A DNA stretch of 64,000 bases from an uncultured Planctomycetota bacterium (GTDB lineage Bacteria > Planctomycetota > Planctomycetia > Pirellulales > Thermoguttaceae). A program made the translations under genes and the position numbers. Positions 18,221 to 26,390 of this stretch are shown in pieces. Under the pieces are notes generated by a model. The model ran no database searches. It had not been told where the DNA came from and saw only the letters and a list, made by a program, of their open reading frames with translations. Every line of letters starts with the position of its first letter. The stretch's first letter is position 1. The DNA lies in NCBI GenBank assembly GCA_900318195.1, contig ONJR01000017.1, positions 1 through 64,000 of the forward strand. The letters run 5' to 3'.

Positions 18221-19234
18221 CTAGCGCCACACATACGGAAGAATCGCGCGAACGCGTCTCGACATTTCGGCGAATTCTTCGGGCGTGAGCGACTGCGCGC
18301 CGTCGCAGAGCGCGCATGCGGGATTGTTGTGCACTTCGATTATGAGCGCGTCCGCGCCGCCTGCGGCCGCTGCGAGCGCCATTGGCGGCACGAGACTAGC
18401 GACGCCCGTCGCGTGGCTAGGATCGATTACAACCGGAAGGTGTGTGAGCTTATGTAAAACGGGAATCGCGGAAAGGTCAAGCGTGTTGCGCGTGCGCGTC
18501 TCGAACGTGCGAATACCGCGCTCGCAGAGCATGACCTGATCGTTGCCGCCCGCCATAATGTATTCCGCGCTCGTAAGAAGTTCCTGGAGCGTGTTCGCGA
18601 GACCGCGTTTGAGCAAGACGGGTTTATTAATCTTGCCGAGTTGTTTGAGCAACTCGAAATTCTGCATATTGCGCGCGCCGACCTGGAATATGTCGACTTC
18701 GTTCTCCAAAAAGAGTTCAATATGCGACGCGTCCATGAGCTCCGTCACGATCGGCAGCCCCGTCTCGTGTTTCGCCAACTTCAAGAGTCGCAGTCCCTCC
18801 GCGCCAAGTCCCTGGAACGCGTACGGCGAAGTGCGTGGTTTGAAGGCGCCACCGCGAAGGATTGTCGCGCCTGCCTCCTTTACGGCGCGCGCTACCGTAA
18901 GAATCTGCTCTTCTGACTCCACGGAACACGGACCTGCCATAATCTGGAAATTACCGCCCCCGATCTTAACGCCGTTTTCGAGCGTGATAATCGTGTCGTC
19001 CTCGTGAAAACGACGATTCGCCTTCTTAAAAGGCTCCTGAATGCGCTGAACCGACTCGACAATATCGAGCGCCTCCAGCATATCGACGTCAACGTTCGTC
19101 GTGTCGCCGACAAGCCCTATAATCGTGTGCGCTGATCCGACAGAAAGATTCGTTTGCACGCCGAGCGTCTTAAGACGTTCGGTCAAATGTTCGATTTGCG
19201 TTTGATTCGCGTTCTTCTTGAGAAGAATAATCAT
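18221..19234 (-). CDS. aroF: 3-deoxy-7-phosphoheptulonate (DAHP) synthase, type I with ACT-like domain
   Basis: A 337-aa enzyme condensing PEP and erythrose 4-phosphate, the first step of the shikimate pathway. Residues 1-70 form the ferredoxin/ACT-like regulatory domain found in the I-beta class (as in Thermotoga), where Tyr and Phe bind for feedback inhibition. The barrel begins at FQIMAGPCSVES (about residue 95), with RGGAFKPRTSPY, LLKRG and VVIDPSHATG; Cys in GPCS and the His/Glu/Asp metal set are present. AGGGGG nine bases before the ATG gives a strong start. Upstream lies a complete Tyr/Phe-sensing attenuator, so the gene appears to be controlled at both transcript and enzyme level. Confidence 0.95.
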   Translation of the reverse strand: MIILLKKNANQTQIEHLTERLKTLGVQTNLSVGSAHTIIGLVGDTTNVDVDMLEALDIVESVQRIQEPFKKANRRFHEDDTIITLENGVKIGGGNFQIMAGPCSVESEEQILTVARAVKEAGATILRGGAFKPRTSPYAFQGLGAEGLRLLKLAKHETGLPIVTELMDASHIELFLENEVDIFQVGARNMQNFELLKQLGKINKPVLLKRGLANTLQELLTSAEYIMAGGNDQVMLCERGIRTFETRTRNTLDLSAIPVLHKLTHLPVVIDPSHATGVASLVPPMALAAAAGGADALIIEVHNNPACALCDGAQSLTPEEFAEMSRRVRAILPYVWR

Positions 19235-19321
19235 TGGTGCTACCCCCTAAGTTTCAATGGCGTTTCTTTGGGCTATGGAGCGAGGAAAGAACGGCGCTTC
19301 GTGGCGGCGCGTGGACAATAA

Positions 19322-19352
19322 AACAGCCCTGCGCGCGCGTCGCAGGGCTGTT
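19322..19352 (-). terminator. attenuator terminator in the aroF leader (segments 3:4)
   Basis: On the minus strand a 12-bp GC-rich stem AACAGCCCTGCG/CGCAGGGCTGTT is followed by TTTTATTG. It lies between the promoter and aroF, about 88 bases before the start codon, so it must be bypassed for expression. Its 5' arm plus loop (CCCTGCGAC, 19347 to 19339) can instead pair with GTCGCATGGG (19414 to 19405) in the leader peptide, a 9-bp helix with one bulged base that would destroy the terminator. Confidence 0.9.
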
Positions 19353-19394
19353 CTGAAGCTCGACCTAAATGTCAAATTGGCTCGTTACGAACCT

Positions 19395-19496
19395 TCAGCT
19401 CTTTCCCATGCGACAACACGCGACCGCTACGTATCGCCAAAAGCAATAGTAGGAATAAAAGTAGTAGCGCGTAAATTCGGTTGAAGTCGCCGTCAT
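19395..19496 (-). CDS. aromatic-rich leader peptide of the aroF attenuator
   Basis: A 33-codon reading frame between the promoter and the terminator hairpin. Codons 11-22 read YYFYSYYCFWRY: six Tyr, two Phe and one Trp in twelve residues, with a further Phe at codon 8. Segment 1 (CCCATGACGGCGAC, 19499-19486) covers the start codon and pairs with segment 2 (GTCGCATGGG, codons 28-31) through 5 + 5 bp with a 4-nt bulge. Segment 2 also pairs with the terminator 5' arm. A ribosome stalled at the Tyr run would free segment 2 (antitermination); one at the stop codon would cover it (termination). No clear Shine-Dalgarno is seen. Confidence 0.88.
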   Translation of the reverse strand: MTATSTEFTRYYFYSYYCFWRYVAVACCRMGKS

Positions 19497-19561
19497 GGGA
19501 TTTGCTAACTTATTGGTTATACGGCGCGTCGACGACGCGACGCGGAGTCTATTGTACTGGT

Positions 19562-19582
19562 TGCGGGAACCTAATTCCCGCA
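19562..19582 (-). other. 5'-end hairpin of the aroF leader RNA
   Basis: A perfect 8-bp inverted repeat TGCGGGAA/TTCCCGCA with a 5-nt loop just downstream of the predicted start site (about 19586). It may stabilise the 5' end of the leader RNA or act as an operator. Confidence 0.5.
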
Positions 19583-19592
19583 TTCGCACAAT

Positions 19593-19620
19593 ATTATGCA
19601 ACAGGATCCTACTTTGTCAA
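19593..19620 (-). promoter_or_regulatory. strong promoter for the aroF leader
   Basis: On the minus strand a consensus TTGACA (19620-19615) and CATAAT (19598-19593) with a 16-bp spacer; ATAATA with 17 bp is an alternative reading of the -10. The predicted start is about 90 nt before the leader peptide ATG. Confidence 0.8.
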
Positions 19621-19702
19621 GCGGCGCCGAAGATTTTTCTTAACGCTACTGCCCTTGCGGCGCACGAACCACGAAAAGTTCTGGAAAAGACGCCAAGACC
19701 GC

Positions 19703-19731
19703 TTGCGCGAACGGGGCGAAAGTTGTATGAT
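19703..19731 (+). promoter_or_regulatory. promoter for glgC
   Basis: TTGCGC (19703-19708) and TATGAT (19726-19731), 17-bp spacer, about 100 bases before the glgC ATG and divergent from the aroF leader promoter. Confidence 0.6.
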
Positions 19732-19838
19732 AGATAGTGCGCTAGACGCGCGTTATGCGACTTGCGTAATATGAAAGAAAATTCTATGTGAACGCGGCTA
19801 CGACGCCGACGTCAAGTATACGTGCTATAGGGCTCATT

Positions 19839-21143
19839 ATGAAGAAAAACGTTATCGTGTTGATTTTGGGCGGTGGGCGTGGAACGCGTCTATTCCCTTT
19901 GACTAAGATGCGCGCTAAGCCCGCTGTGCCTATTGCAGGAAAATATCGATTGATCGACATTCCGATTTCAAACTGCATCAACAGTGGTTTGAATAAGATC
20001 TACGTCATTACGCAGTTCAATTCGGTGAGTCTGCACCATCATTTGCAGTCGTACCAATTCGACGCGTTCAGCGGCGGATTCGTTGAAATGCTCGCCGCGC
20101 AACAGACGAACGAAGGATCAAACTGGTATCAGGGCACAGCCGACGCCGTGCGCCAGAACTTCAATTTCATTCGGCAGCGCGACGTAGACTATGTGCTCAT
20201 ACTCTCGGGCGACCAACTCTACCGTATGGATTTCCAAAAGATGATCGAAACGCACGAACGGCACAACGCCGACGTTACGATCGCGTCCATACCGGTCCTC
20301 AAGGAGCGCGCGTCCGAACTGGGAATTATGCGCATCGACGAAGAAGGACGCGTGCGCGGCTTTCTTGAGAAGCCGCAAACGGAGCAAGAGTTGCAACAGG
20401 TCTACACGGGCGAAGAATTCATTAGTTCGCGTGGATACGAACCGCAAGGTCGAGAGTATCTTGCCAATATGGGCGTGTATCTATTCAATCGCGAATGCCT
20501 CGTCGACGCGCTCGACAAGACGAATTACCGCGATTTTGGAAAAGAGGTCTTTCCCGCCGTCATGCGCTCGAAGCGAGTTTTCGTGCACCTTTTCAACGAT
20601 TACTGGGAAGACATCGGAACGATTCGCTCATTCTACGAGGCTAACCTTGCGCTCGCGGGAAACAACCCCCCCTTCCAGATCTCCATCCCCGAAGCGCCGA
20701 CCTATTCAAGGATGCGCTACCTACCCGCTAGCCGCTTCGGAAGCGCAACCATTTCGCAAAGCTTCATCGCCGACGGATGTCAAATTGGCGACAACGCCGT
20801 GATAGAGAATTCAATTATCGGAATTAGAAGCCGTATCGGCAATAATTGCGTGATTCGTAACTCCATTATCATGGGGCAGGATTTCATACCGAGCGCGAAA
20901 GAAGATCGCGAAGAGATAGACGCGGGGCGACCCGTCATGGGAATTGGCAATAACGTCGTCATCGACGGCGCCATCATAGACAAGAACGTGCAGATTGGCG
21001 ACAACGTCGAGATCTCGAACCCCGACGCGGTACAGAACACCACGGAAAGTCAATTCGGAATGATTCGCGACGGCGTAATTTGCATTATTAAGAACGTCGT
21101 CTTGCCGAACAACTGGTCGCTCGCGGAGCAACTCAGGGATTAA
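19839..21143 (+). CDS. glgC: glucose-1-phosphate adenylyltransferase
   Basis: A 434-aa enzyme making ADP-glucose for glycogen. The nucleotidyltransferase domain opens with VLILGGGRGTRLFPLTKMRAK (PPi loop), contains GTADAVRQN and the metal-binding LSGDQLYRMD, and the C-terminal left-handed beta-helix carries hexapeptide repeats (IGDNAVIENSIIG, IGNNCVIRNSIIMG). The start at 19839 fits the family; an upstream ATG at 19788 adds 17 unlikely residues. It is monocistronic, ending at a long hairpin. Homologues are allosterically controlled by sugar phosphates. Confidence 0.94.
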   Translation: MKKNVIVLILGGGRGTRLFPLTKMRAKPAVPIAGKYRLIDIPISNCINSGLNKIYVITQFNSVSLHHHLQSYQFDAFSGGFVEMLAAQQTNEGSNWYQGTADAVRQNFNFIRQRDVDYVLILSGDQLYRMDFQKMIETHERHNADVTIASIPVLKERASELGIMRIDEEGRVRGFLEKPQTEQELQQVYTGEEFISSRGYEPQGREYLANMGVYLFNRECLVDALDKTNYRDFGKEVFPAVMRSKRVFVHLFNDYWEDIGTIRSFYEANLALAGNNPPFQISIPEAPTYSRMRYLPASRFGSATISQSFIADGCQIGDNAVIENSIIGIRSRIGNNCVIRNSIIMGQDFIPSAKEDREEIDAGRPVMGIGNNVVIDGAIIDKNVQIGDNVEISNPDAVQNTTESQFGMIRDGVICIIKNVVLPNNWSLAEQLRD

Positions 21144-21185
21144 CGCGACGAGCGGACAAACGTAACGTCGCGTTCCTTATCCAAA

Positions 21186-21224
21186 GATAAGCCCCGATCA
21201 AACTTGATTTGACCGGGGCTTATC
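21186..21224. terminator. bidirectional terminator between glgC and the cytochrome b gene
   Basis: A 17-bp stem GATAAGCCCCGATCAAA/TTTGACCGGGGCTTATC with one mismatch and a 5-nt loop, followed by ATTTCT, between convergent stops at 21143 and 21264. Confidence 0.8.
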
Positions 21225-21263
21225 ATTTCTAAACTCGCCGCTCGCTAGGCGGCAGACGCGCGA

Positions 21264-24200
21264 TTAGTTCGTCTCAGGCGCCGAATTCGAGAGCTGAGCT
21301 TGCGCGTCGCGCAACTGCTCGCGTAGCGCGTTCGCTTCTTCCTGGGCTTGCTGTAGCTGATTGCGCGCGTCCTGCAACGCAGAGGTTAGCTCTTGCGCGC
21401 GCGTTTGCGCAGTCGTCGTATCCTGTCGCGCCGTCGCTAGCGCTTTTTGCGACTCTTCTAATCGCTGAGCGCTCGCTTCTTTCTGAAGATTGAGCGCCTG
21501 CTCATAGCGCGCGCGCAAATCTTCCGCGTTCTTAGTCGCGGTCGCTTGCTCGGTTGCAAGCTGATCCTTGAGCGCTTGAATCGCCTTCTCGGACTCGCCT
21601 TGTAGCGCCGTCTTCTCCTCCTCCGCTTTCGCCTCGTTCTGCTCGTTCTCAGCGGTCAGGTCGGAGATTTGCTTCTGTAGCGCGTCGCTCGCCGTTTTGG
21701 CGTCGGCGAGTTCCTTCTCAAGCGCGCTCGCTTTGGCGACTGCGTCTTTCGTCGCCTTTTCCGCATCGCCGAGCGCCTTCTTCGCGGTGGAAAGCTCTTG
21801 CTGCGTCTTTTCCTTCGCCGCTTGCTCTTTCTCCTTCTTCGCTTGAGCCGCGCTCTCCTCCGCCGCAATTCGATCAGCTTCCGCTTGCGCGATACGCGCG
21901 TCAAGCTCCGCCTGGGCCGCGAGCGCTTCAGCTTCTTGCGCGCGTTGAGCCTCGTACTGCTTCAAAGACGCCTCTTGCATGAGACCGGGCGCCGTCACGC
22001 GCGCACTGTTGTCTACCTTCGGCGCGCGATACCATATGCCGCTGAGCCAATCGGCCAGCAGACCGACCTCCTCCTCCGTCATGAGCTTATCGCCCGATTC
22101 AGGACAGTAAGCGGGCATACGATCATTCTTTGCGCCGTAGAAGCGCGTCGACGTTGGATCCGAAATGAAGCCGGCGACCCAATCACGACTCATATAAGCG
22201 CGCAGATCGCACGCATGGTCATTCTCTTTGCCATAGAACGCATGGCATTCGGTACAGGTCATGAAAGCCATATCGTTGATAGCGTTCGGAGCAAGTCCGA
22301 GGTATTCGTTGTCGAGTAACGGACGCGGCGCGTCGAGCGTCGCCTCCTGCGCGAGGATTTCAGCGATCTCGTCGCAGGACGCTACGAGACCTTCGCGAAT
22401 GCGAGCAAGATATTGCGTTTCCTCAGCAGGAATCGGCTCGTCGTTACCGTTGAGCGTTGCGAGATACGTGTCGGTAAGCAGATCCTCGTAGTCGTCCTCC
22501 TGAACGATGGTAATCGCTTCTTCGTCGAGCAGAAGTTCTCGATACTTCTCATCGTCGAACATTTTCAGGAGCACGTCCTTCATAGCGTCAAAGACTGGCG
22601 CGGGAAGTTGCGGATCGAGCTCGGCGACAAATTCAGGATCGGCGAGCTTTGCGACCGTAAGTTCCTTGAGCTTAGCAACGTACGCGTTTTGTGCGGCGAC
22701 AACTTGTTCTTCTTCAAGCGCGCCGTCTTCGTTCAAGATCGACGCAAGCGCCGCTTTGTTCTCTTCATCGGCGCAAAACTCCTCAAAAACGGCGGTGAGC
22801 GTGTCAAACGCGGGACTCGCGTCAGCCGCGATTACTTTCGCTATAAGACCGTTGCTATTGAGCATAAAGGAACCGTCTTCGAGCGTCATACCGCCCGCGA
22901 CGCGCCCCTTCATGAAGCCGATCATCGAGCCCTTTTCCGCAAATGCGGTCGCGCCGAAGCAATCGACGTCGGCGAGCGTCTCTTCGTGCGTAAAGCCGCG
23001 TATCCATTCAGAGGAGCGCGCGCCGTAAAGGTTCGGCGCCGTCGGGTCTGGACATTCGATTTCAACGTAATCCGGATTGCGCGCCTCTTCGCTCTTCGCT
23101 TTGAAGTTATGGCAACTAGCGCAATGTTTTTCAAAGAGCGCCGGACCTTGTGTGTAGGGATCCTGCTGCAAGAGTGTCAGAGCGCCGGTCTTCGGAATAC
23201 CCTGGGGCGCAAACGCGAGCTCTACCACGCGATCCGCAGTGCGTTCGACTTCGGCAACCCCCGCTTTGAAGCTGGCGGAATGCTCTGACTCAGGCGAATA
23301 GTCGTCGTGGTACGATTGATAGGTAAAGTCTACTGTAACGACGGCCAACGCCAACGTTACGAGAACGCATAATACGTACAAAGCCTTATTACGACTTAAG
23401 ATCGGAATCAAGAAGAAGAAGAAGACCAAAATCGGCGGCACGACGAAAATTGCGTAAACCATGCCAATCTTCGAAAAGATCGGTAGCTTCGACATCGTAT
23501 AAAGCGCGCGGAAGGACCATTCCGGGCGCGCGGAGTCGAACGAGCTGGAAACGTCGACCGGTCCGGTGAGCTCGGCGCCAAGGTACGCTTGAGAAGGCAA
23601 CGTCTCAGCGCGCGATGCAAGTTGATCCGCGCAAAGCGAACGTTGGAAAACGAGCAAGAGTACGAGTCCGAACACCACGACGCACGTCAAACCGACATAA
23701 AACGCGTCCCGACCCCAGAACGACCGCGTTTGCTTATCGCCGCAAGCCAGGCAGCATTTATGGACGCCGTCGTAACGCGAGCCGTCCCGGAGGAGCTTGC
23801 GCGAACGAATATCGAAATACTTCCATAAACAGAGCGTAACGAAACCGCCGCCGCCAAAGACGCAAACGTGCAGGAAAAGGAAACGCGTGAGCGTAAGCGT
23901 GCCAAATTGAGGATCAGGTCCACCGGCTACCAACTGATACAGCGGAACGCCTATCACCGGCAATAACTGCAAGAAAGAAACGCGTGTGATCGTCGCGAAA
24001 TAACCCGACTGCGACCACATAAGAAGATCGCCCGTAAGACAGCTGCACAGCGAGAGCAAAAACATTACGAGCGCGCTCCAGTACACGAACTCGCGCGGAC
24101 GACGGCACGCGCCGTGAAGAATCAGGAAAAAGACGTACAAGCCGCTAAATCCCACGAAAAGTTGTGCTGAATAATGGTGAATTCCGCGCACAAGCCACCC

Positions 24201-24431
24201 GAGCGGCAAGACGTACTGAATATAAAAGACGCTCTCCCATGCGCTCGTCGCGCTAGGGGAATAGAACGCCCAGAGAAACACGCCGGTTATCGCTTGGAGA
24301 AGAAAGAGGAAAACAAGCGATACGGGCAACGCTCTGCAACAGAATTTCCCGCCCGGCGCTTTCATTCCGGCTAATTTAGAGAACGCGGTTACAAGACCCG
24401 TTCTTTTTTCTAACCATGTTTTAAAGTTCAT
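21264..24431 (-). CDS. cytochrome b (b6-type) fused to di-haem cytochrome c and C-terminal coiled coil
   Basis: A 1055-aa quinol-oxidising membrane subunit. Residues 30-210 align with cytochrome b6 (GWLVRGIHHYSAQ, RRPREF, LTRFLFLHV). The haem bL ligands His85 and His188 are present, but the partner bH positions are Tyr99 and Leu202/Trp203. A subunit IV-like part follows, with PEWS (303-306) in place of the Qo motif PEWY and further membrane helices to about 368. Two c-type haem sites follow, CASCH (437-441, possible Met503/507 ligand) and CTECH (726-730, Met772), separated by an acidic stretch of about 200 residues. Residues 821-1050 are an Ala/Glu/Lys/Gln coiled coil. Rieske precedes it in the same operon. 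Confidence 0.88.
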   Translation of the reverse strand: MNFKTWLEKRTGLVTAFSKLAGMKAPGGKFCCRALPVSLVFLFLLQAITGVFLWAFYSPSATSAWESVFYIQYVLPLGWLVRGIHHYSAQLFVGFSGLYVFFLILHGACRRPREFVYWSALVMFLLSLCSCLTGDLLMWSQSGYFATITRVSFLQLLPVIGVPLYQLVAGGPDPQFGTLTLTRFLFLHVCVFGGGGFVTLCLWKYFDIRSRKLLRDGSRYDGVHKCCLACGDKQTRSFWGRDAFYVGLTCVVVFGLVLLLVFQRSLCADQLASRAETLPSQAYLGAELTGPVDVSSSFDSARPEWSFRALYTMSKLPIFSKIGMVYAIFVVPPILVFFFFLIPILSRNKALYVLCVLVTLALAVVTVDFTYQSYHDDYSPESEHSASFKAGVAEVERTADRVVELAFAPQGIPKTGALTLLQQDPYTQGPALFEKHCASCHNFKAKSEEARNPDYVEIECPDPTAPNLYGARSSEWIRGFTHEETLADVDCFGATAFAEKGSMIGFMKGRVAGGMTLEDGSFMLNSNGLIAKVIAADASPAFDTLTAVFEEFCADEENKAALASILNEDGALEEEQVVAAQNAYVAKLKELTVAKLADPEFVAELDPQLPAPVFDAMKDVLLKMFDDEKYRELLLDEEAITIVQEDDYEDLLTDTYLATLNGNDEPIPAEETQYLARIREGLVASCDEIAEILAQEATLDAPRPLLDNEYLGLAPNAINDMAFMTCTECHAFYGKENDHACDLRAYMSRDWVAGFISDPTSTRFYGAKNDRMPAYCPESGDKLMTEEEVGLLADWLSGIWYRAPKVDNSARVTAPGLMQEASLKQYEAQRAQEAEALAAQAELDARIAQAEADRIAAEESAAQAKKEKEQAAKEKTQQELSTAKKALGDAEKATKDAVAKASALEKELADAKTASDALQKQISDLTAENEQNEAKAEEEKTALQGESEKAIQALKDQLATEQATATKNAEDLRARYEQALNLQKEASAQRLEESQKALATARQDTTTAQTRAQELTSALQDARNQLQQAQEEANALREQLRDAQAQLSNSAPETN

Positions 24432-24501
24432 CGCTATATGAATCTCACAAAGAGTAAGGAGCTACGTAAATTATCTTCCAACACAGAACGCGGCGACGGC
24501 G

Positions 24502-25119
24502 CTAGACGGGTTTCTTCTCAGCCGTGCCAAGTTGAAAATTCTGGAACTTCACAAAGACCTTGCCGTCCTCGACCCGCGTTTCCAAGGAGTCGAGCGAACG
24601 CGCCGACTTCGATTCTTCGGGGACGAGGCGCTCGCCGTCGAGCGTAAAGAGATCGCCGTGGCAAGGACAATAGAAGAGCGGTTCGACCTCGTTCGTTACG
24701 GGATTCTTCGTATCGCCGAACTTAACGCGACACCCTGCGTGCGGACAGACCGTTTGGAATGCGACTGGAACCTCGGCGCCATTCTCGTCGACTCGCTTGA
24801 AAAGGTAGACGACCCCGATCGTTTGGTTAGGCGACGTCGACCATGCGTCGACCACATTGTCCAAGACGACGAACTGGCGCGGCGTAGAATCCAACGCGTC
24901 AAGCGTTGAAAGCTGGTATTCCTTACCCGAAAGACCCTCCTGACTCCACGGATAGCACGCCATGCGCGCGCCCGCATAAATCGGGGTCGCTAACGCCGCC
25001 GCGCCCATCCCCATACCAAGCGCCGATAAGCAGAAGCTACGACGCGACTGTTCATCGCCGCCGTGTCCGCATTGTGAATAGCAAGCCCCGCCGTTTGTGG
25101 AGCATGACCGTTCAGACAT
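24502..25119 (-). CDS. Rieske 2Fe-2S protein, Tat-exported
   Basis: A 205-aa Rieske subunit passing electrons from quinol to cytochrome c. The cluster boxes are CPHAGC and CPCHGD (usual CPCHGS), giving the two Cys and two His ligands plus the disulfide pair. The N terminus has the twin-arginine motif SRRSFCL before a hydrophobic stretch, so the folded protein is probably exported by Tat and stays anchored. A Cys-rich segment (CSTNGGACYSQCGHG) before the Tat motif is unusual. The ATG at 25119 has GGGAG nine bases upstream. The fused cytochrome b-c gene begins 70 bases downstream, so together they would form a minimal two-gene bc complex. Confidence 0.92.
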   Translation of the reverse strand: MSERSCSTNGGACYSQCGHGGDEQSRRSFCLSALGMGMGAAALATPIYAGARMACYPWSQEGLSGKEYQLSTLDALDSTPRQFVVLDNVVDAWSTSPNQTIGVVYLFKRVDENGAEVPVAFQTVCPHAGCRVKFGDTKNPVTNEVEPLFYCPCHGDLFTLDGERLVPEESKSARSLDSLETRVEDGKVFVKFQNFQLGTAEKKPV

Positions 25120-25328
25120 TGCTAAAACTCCCATTCTCTATCTCGCGACCTTAACGCCGCGTTGTAGCCTAAAAATAACGCGAACGCCTGCGCAATGACG
25201 ACCGCACGATAATAGCGTAATAAAAAAAATCGAAAAGGCAAGATGGCGAAAATGAATTTTCACACATTTAAGGCGGCGCAATAAATCAAGATCTGCACAA
25301 CGACAACCCTCATTTTCAAAAGGCGCGC

Positions 25329-25357
25329 TTGAAATAAACGACAAACAATGATATTAT
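25329..25357 (+). promoter_or_regulatory. promoter for the esterase operon
   Basis: TTGAAA (25329-25334) and TATTAT (25352-25357), 17-bp spacer. A hairpin GCGGTTCG/CGAACCGC follows at about 25370-25395 in the leader. Confidence 0.65.
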
Positions 25358-25430
25358 TGGCAACAAGAAGCGGTTCGACGCCTACGGCGAACCGCAAGGA
25401 TGAGCCCGTAACCTAGTGGAGAACTCGCAT

Positions 25431-26357
25431 ATGACAACTTCGAAATTAACGCTATTATTTACCGTCGCGGTCGCGTGCCTCGGCTGCGTTAAACTCGCCT
25501 ACGCGCAAGAGAACAACCTTGAACCTCCTAAAAACGCTGAAATAATCGAGCTCTGGACCGATCTAGCGCCGGGAGAGTCGGTAAGAGAACCGAACGTTGA
25601 AGATCCCAACACCCCCAACGTACCGGCGCAAAAAGTTACGACCCCGTACCTCATTGTCTCGCGACCGGAAAAACAAACCTCCGACGCGTGCGTGATCGTA
25701 ATACCCGGCGGAGGATTCAACGTATGTTTCTATAAAAACGAGGGCTATCCTCCGGCAAAATTCTGGAACGAACGCGGGTACGTCGCCGCGATTCTCGTCT
25801 ATCGCGTGCCGCGTCCGGAACGCGGCGCAATCTACGCGCCAGCGTTGCAAGACGCGCAACGCGCCGTCAAAATATTGCGCGCGAACGCGCAGAAATTCGG
25901 ATTCAATCCTGACAAGATCGGAGCGCAAGGCTATTCCGCAGGGGGATGTCTCACCCTGCTCGCCGCGACCAATAGCGCGACGCCAGCTTACGAGCCGCAA
26001 GATGAAATTGACAAACTCTCATGCAAACTCGCGTTCGCCATGCCGGTCTATCCCGCTTACGTACTCAACGACGGCGCGACGACGCACAACGTCAATCGGG
26101 GCGAAAACGCCAATATGTTGCCCGATTTCAAATTCGACTCTCAGACGCCGCCGATGTGCATGATACACGGGGACGCCGATATCTACTCGCCGCTCGGATC
26201 CGTCGAGGTCTATAAGCGTCTGCGCAAGATGAATATTCCGGCAGAACTTCATATCTTCGCTGGCGCGCCGCATGGCTTCATGTTCTGGGACGATCTTCCG
26301 AACGCGAACACGTGGCAAGAGCGTTGCGCCGCATGGATGAAGAAGACAGGGTTCTAA
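25431..26357 (+). CDS. secreted alpha/beta-hydrolase esterase (acetyl-xylan esterase-like)
   Basis: A 308-aa exported esterase. The signal peptide is MTTSKLTLLFTVAVACLG, ending CVKLAYA. The oxyanion loop is VIPGGGFNVC, the nucleophile is in GYSAGG (GxSxG), and Asp and His are in HGDADIYSP and GAPHGF. The set matches BD-FAE/AXE-type esterases that remove acetyl groups from xylan. The ATG at 25431 is chosen because GGAG lies before it; a GTG at 25416 is also in frame. The next gene starts 33 bases later and encodes a second esterase, so the pair probably deacetylates glycans together. Confidence 0.85.
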   Translation: MTTSKLTLLFTVAVACLGCVKLAYAQENNLEPPKNAEIIELWTDLAPGESVREPNVEDPNTPNVPAQKVTTPYLIVSRPEKQTSDACVIVIPGGGFNVCFYKNEGYPPAKFWNERGYVAAILVYRVPRPERGAIYAPALQDAQRAVKILRANAQKFGFNPDKIGAQGYSAGGCLTLLAATNSATPAYEPQDEIDKLSCKLAFAMPVYPAYVLNDGATTHNVNRGENANMLPDFKFDSQTPPMCMIHGDADIYSPLGSVEVYKRLRKMNIPAELHIFAGAPHGFMFWDDLPNANTWQERCAAWMKKTGF

Positions 26358-26390
26358 ATAGCTACTGGGAAAACGCAAGGATAAGTTAAT

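Noticed and set aside
19395..19601. Longer version (68 codons) of the aroF leader peptide starting at 19601.
   Set aside because: Its start lies upstream of the predicted transcription start (about 19586) and inside the promoter, so only the ATG at 19496 is usable.
22413..23288. A 291-aa open frame opposite the cytochrome b-c gene.
   Set aside because: It is antisense to a clearly coding gene with CxxCH motifs, has no ribosome site and no recognisable domain; similar long antisense frames occur elsewhere because of codon bias.
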